A DNA stretch of 64,000 bases from VXOI01 sp965197575 (GTDB lineage: Bacteria > Chloroflexota > Dehalococcoidia > Lucifugimonadales > UBA3495), in contig OZ240214.1 in NCBI GenBank assembly GCA_965197575.1, positions 3,410,001 through 3,474,000 on the forward strand, written 5' to 3'. The translations under genes and the position numbers were made by a program. The notes under the pieces were generated by a model that saw nothing but the letters and a program-made list of their open reading frames with translations, did no database searches and had not been told where the DNA came from. Positions 63,405-64,000 of this stretch are shown here, one piece after another; the first letter of the stretch is position 1; every line of letters starts with the position of its first letter.

Positions 63405-64000
63405 TCAGGAGGGTTGACCGCAGAGGCGGGCGATGGTCTGCGTTGGGCGGAAGGCGCAGGTCTTGGCTCGCAGGGGCATGGACATCCGGAGGGGAAACCA
63501 TCCTTCCGGGCGCAGGGCGTTCAGCCCGGTGTTGACCAGGGTGGCGTATACCTCACCCAGTCCCGGACGGCGCAGCGTGTGGACGTCCTCATCCCAACTG
63601 CGGTCCTTCACGTGGTGCAGGCTGTTCTCAACCCTCCAGTGATTGCGGAACCCTCGCAGCAGTTCCTTTGGTCCGCACCGCCTGGTCCGCACCGCCTGGT
63701 CCGCACCGCCGGGAACTCAGGCTGGTCAGCGGATACCAGCGCTCCCGGCTCACCTCCCCGGCGGCTATGTCCACCGCCTCCTTCTCCACCATCACCCCCT
63801 GCCTCGCTCCGGGAAAGCCCAACTCATCCCGGATATAGCCGGCCAGCGCCGCACCGGTCCAGATGCGCCGCCTCTCGATCACACCCGCTTTTTTCCCACG
63901 GTCTCCGCCTCAGGCTCCCCCAGTTCCTCCACGGCAAACCCGTCCGCCAATGCCGCCAGCGCCTCGGGCCGGTTCCCCTTGATACGCGCCAGGCAGTCCC
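63405..64000 (-). pseudogene. ISAs1-family transposase, broken, runs off the window
   Basis: Three frames: ARIKGNRPEALAALADGFAV at the window edge; after an A6 run near 63890, IERRRIWTGAALAGYIRDEL and FPGARQGVMVEKEAVDIAAG, SRERWYPLTSLSS; after the tandem repeat, ELLRGFRNHWRVENSLHHVK, RSWDEDVHTLRRPGLGEVYA and LVNTGLNALRPEG, to the stop at 63405. This is the C-terminal two thirds of an ISAs1 (H-repeat-like) transposase. Both shifts sit on short repeats. Confidence 0.85.
63670..63711. repeat. 14-bp unit, three tandem copies, in ISAs1 transposase
   Basis: ggtccgcaccgcct at 63670-63683 and 63684-63697, and a third copy with one mismatch at its last base at 63698-63711. With a single copy the protein would read SLSSRRCGPKELLRGFRN in frame. 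Two extra copies add 28 bases and shift the frame. Confidence 0.92.

Noticed and set aside
63670..63711. CRISPR-like repeats
   Set aside because: The three units are directly adjacent with no spacers and lie inside a transposase gene. No cas gene or spaced repeats were found in the window.

Overview
The window looks like a GC-rich chromosome segment from an uncultured bacterium. The best guess is Chloroflexota, of the Dehalococcoidia/SAR202 type. This is inferred from the gene mix, not from a marker gene: an LLM-class (F420-type) flavin oxidoreductase, SMP-30 and jelly-roll proteins, an EthD-like protein, S9 and M24 peptidases, large fused FAD/Fe-S oxidases, and family-5 lipoproteins with Thr/Pro-rich linkers. 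There is no rRNA, complete tRNA or CRISPR array. The dominant theme is insertion-sequence bombardment and gene decay. About a dozen IS elements from IS701, IS630 (five), IS5, IS3, IS1380, IS110, IS1182, ISNCY and ISAs1 are present, with one MITE and about 20 broken host genes.

Layout. 0-8 kb: an IS701 copy cuts a HigB-like toxin gene. A 986-aa FAD/Fe-S oxidoreductase follows, then a Uma2 nuclease remnant hit by a tight IS630-MITE-IS701 pile-up. 8-21.2 kb: a dead IS5, then a defence island bounded by two tyrosine recombinases. Its order is half-size hsdS, hsdM, decayed DUF4160 plus DUF2442, full hsdS, a PIN toxin with its partner, hsdR and a DUF45 metalloprotease. A degenerate 3' half of tRNA-Ile lies beside the second recombinase and looks like an attachment site. 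21-36 kb and 45.7-47.5 kb: an expanded, decaying oligopeptide ABC transporter locus. It has two intact and one broken substrate-binding lipoproteins, an intact dppB-dppC pair, and a second half-operon in opposite orientation (dppC remnant, frameshifted oppD, oppF split by IS630). A zinc-ribbon/beta-propeller protein lies between. 36-49 kb: mostly transposons, including an IS1380 that contains both an IS110 and an IS1182, and fragments of LLM, TPR, cyclase and helicase genes. 49-62 kb: a better preserved metabolic region with aminopeptidase P, an alpha/beta hydrolase and an S9 peptidase, several pseudogenes, then a tight forward operon (EthD-like, PPOX, SDR, SMP-30, VOC, LLM). 62-64 kb: ISNCY abutting a broken ISAs1.

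The best leads are: (i) both IS701 copies carry canonical X_XXY_YYZ slippery heptamers just before a displaced C-terminal tail, suggesting programmed -1 frameshifting; (ii) two divergent IS630 copies share an A7 slip site at the same codon; (iii) the IS110 has about 250 nt of non-coding DNA only upstream of its gene, the place expected for a bridge RNA; (iv) toxin-antitoxin-like genes sit inside a type I restriction operon that has two specificity genes; (v) gene-breaking short tandem duplications in an SDR gene and in ISAs1 would be precisely reversible. Homopolymer indel errors in the assembly are the main alternative explanation for several frameshifts.
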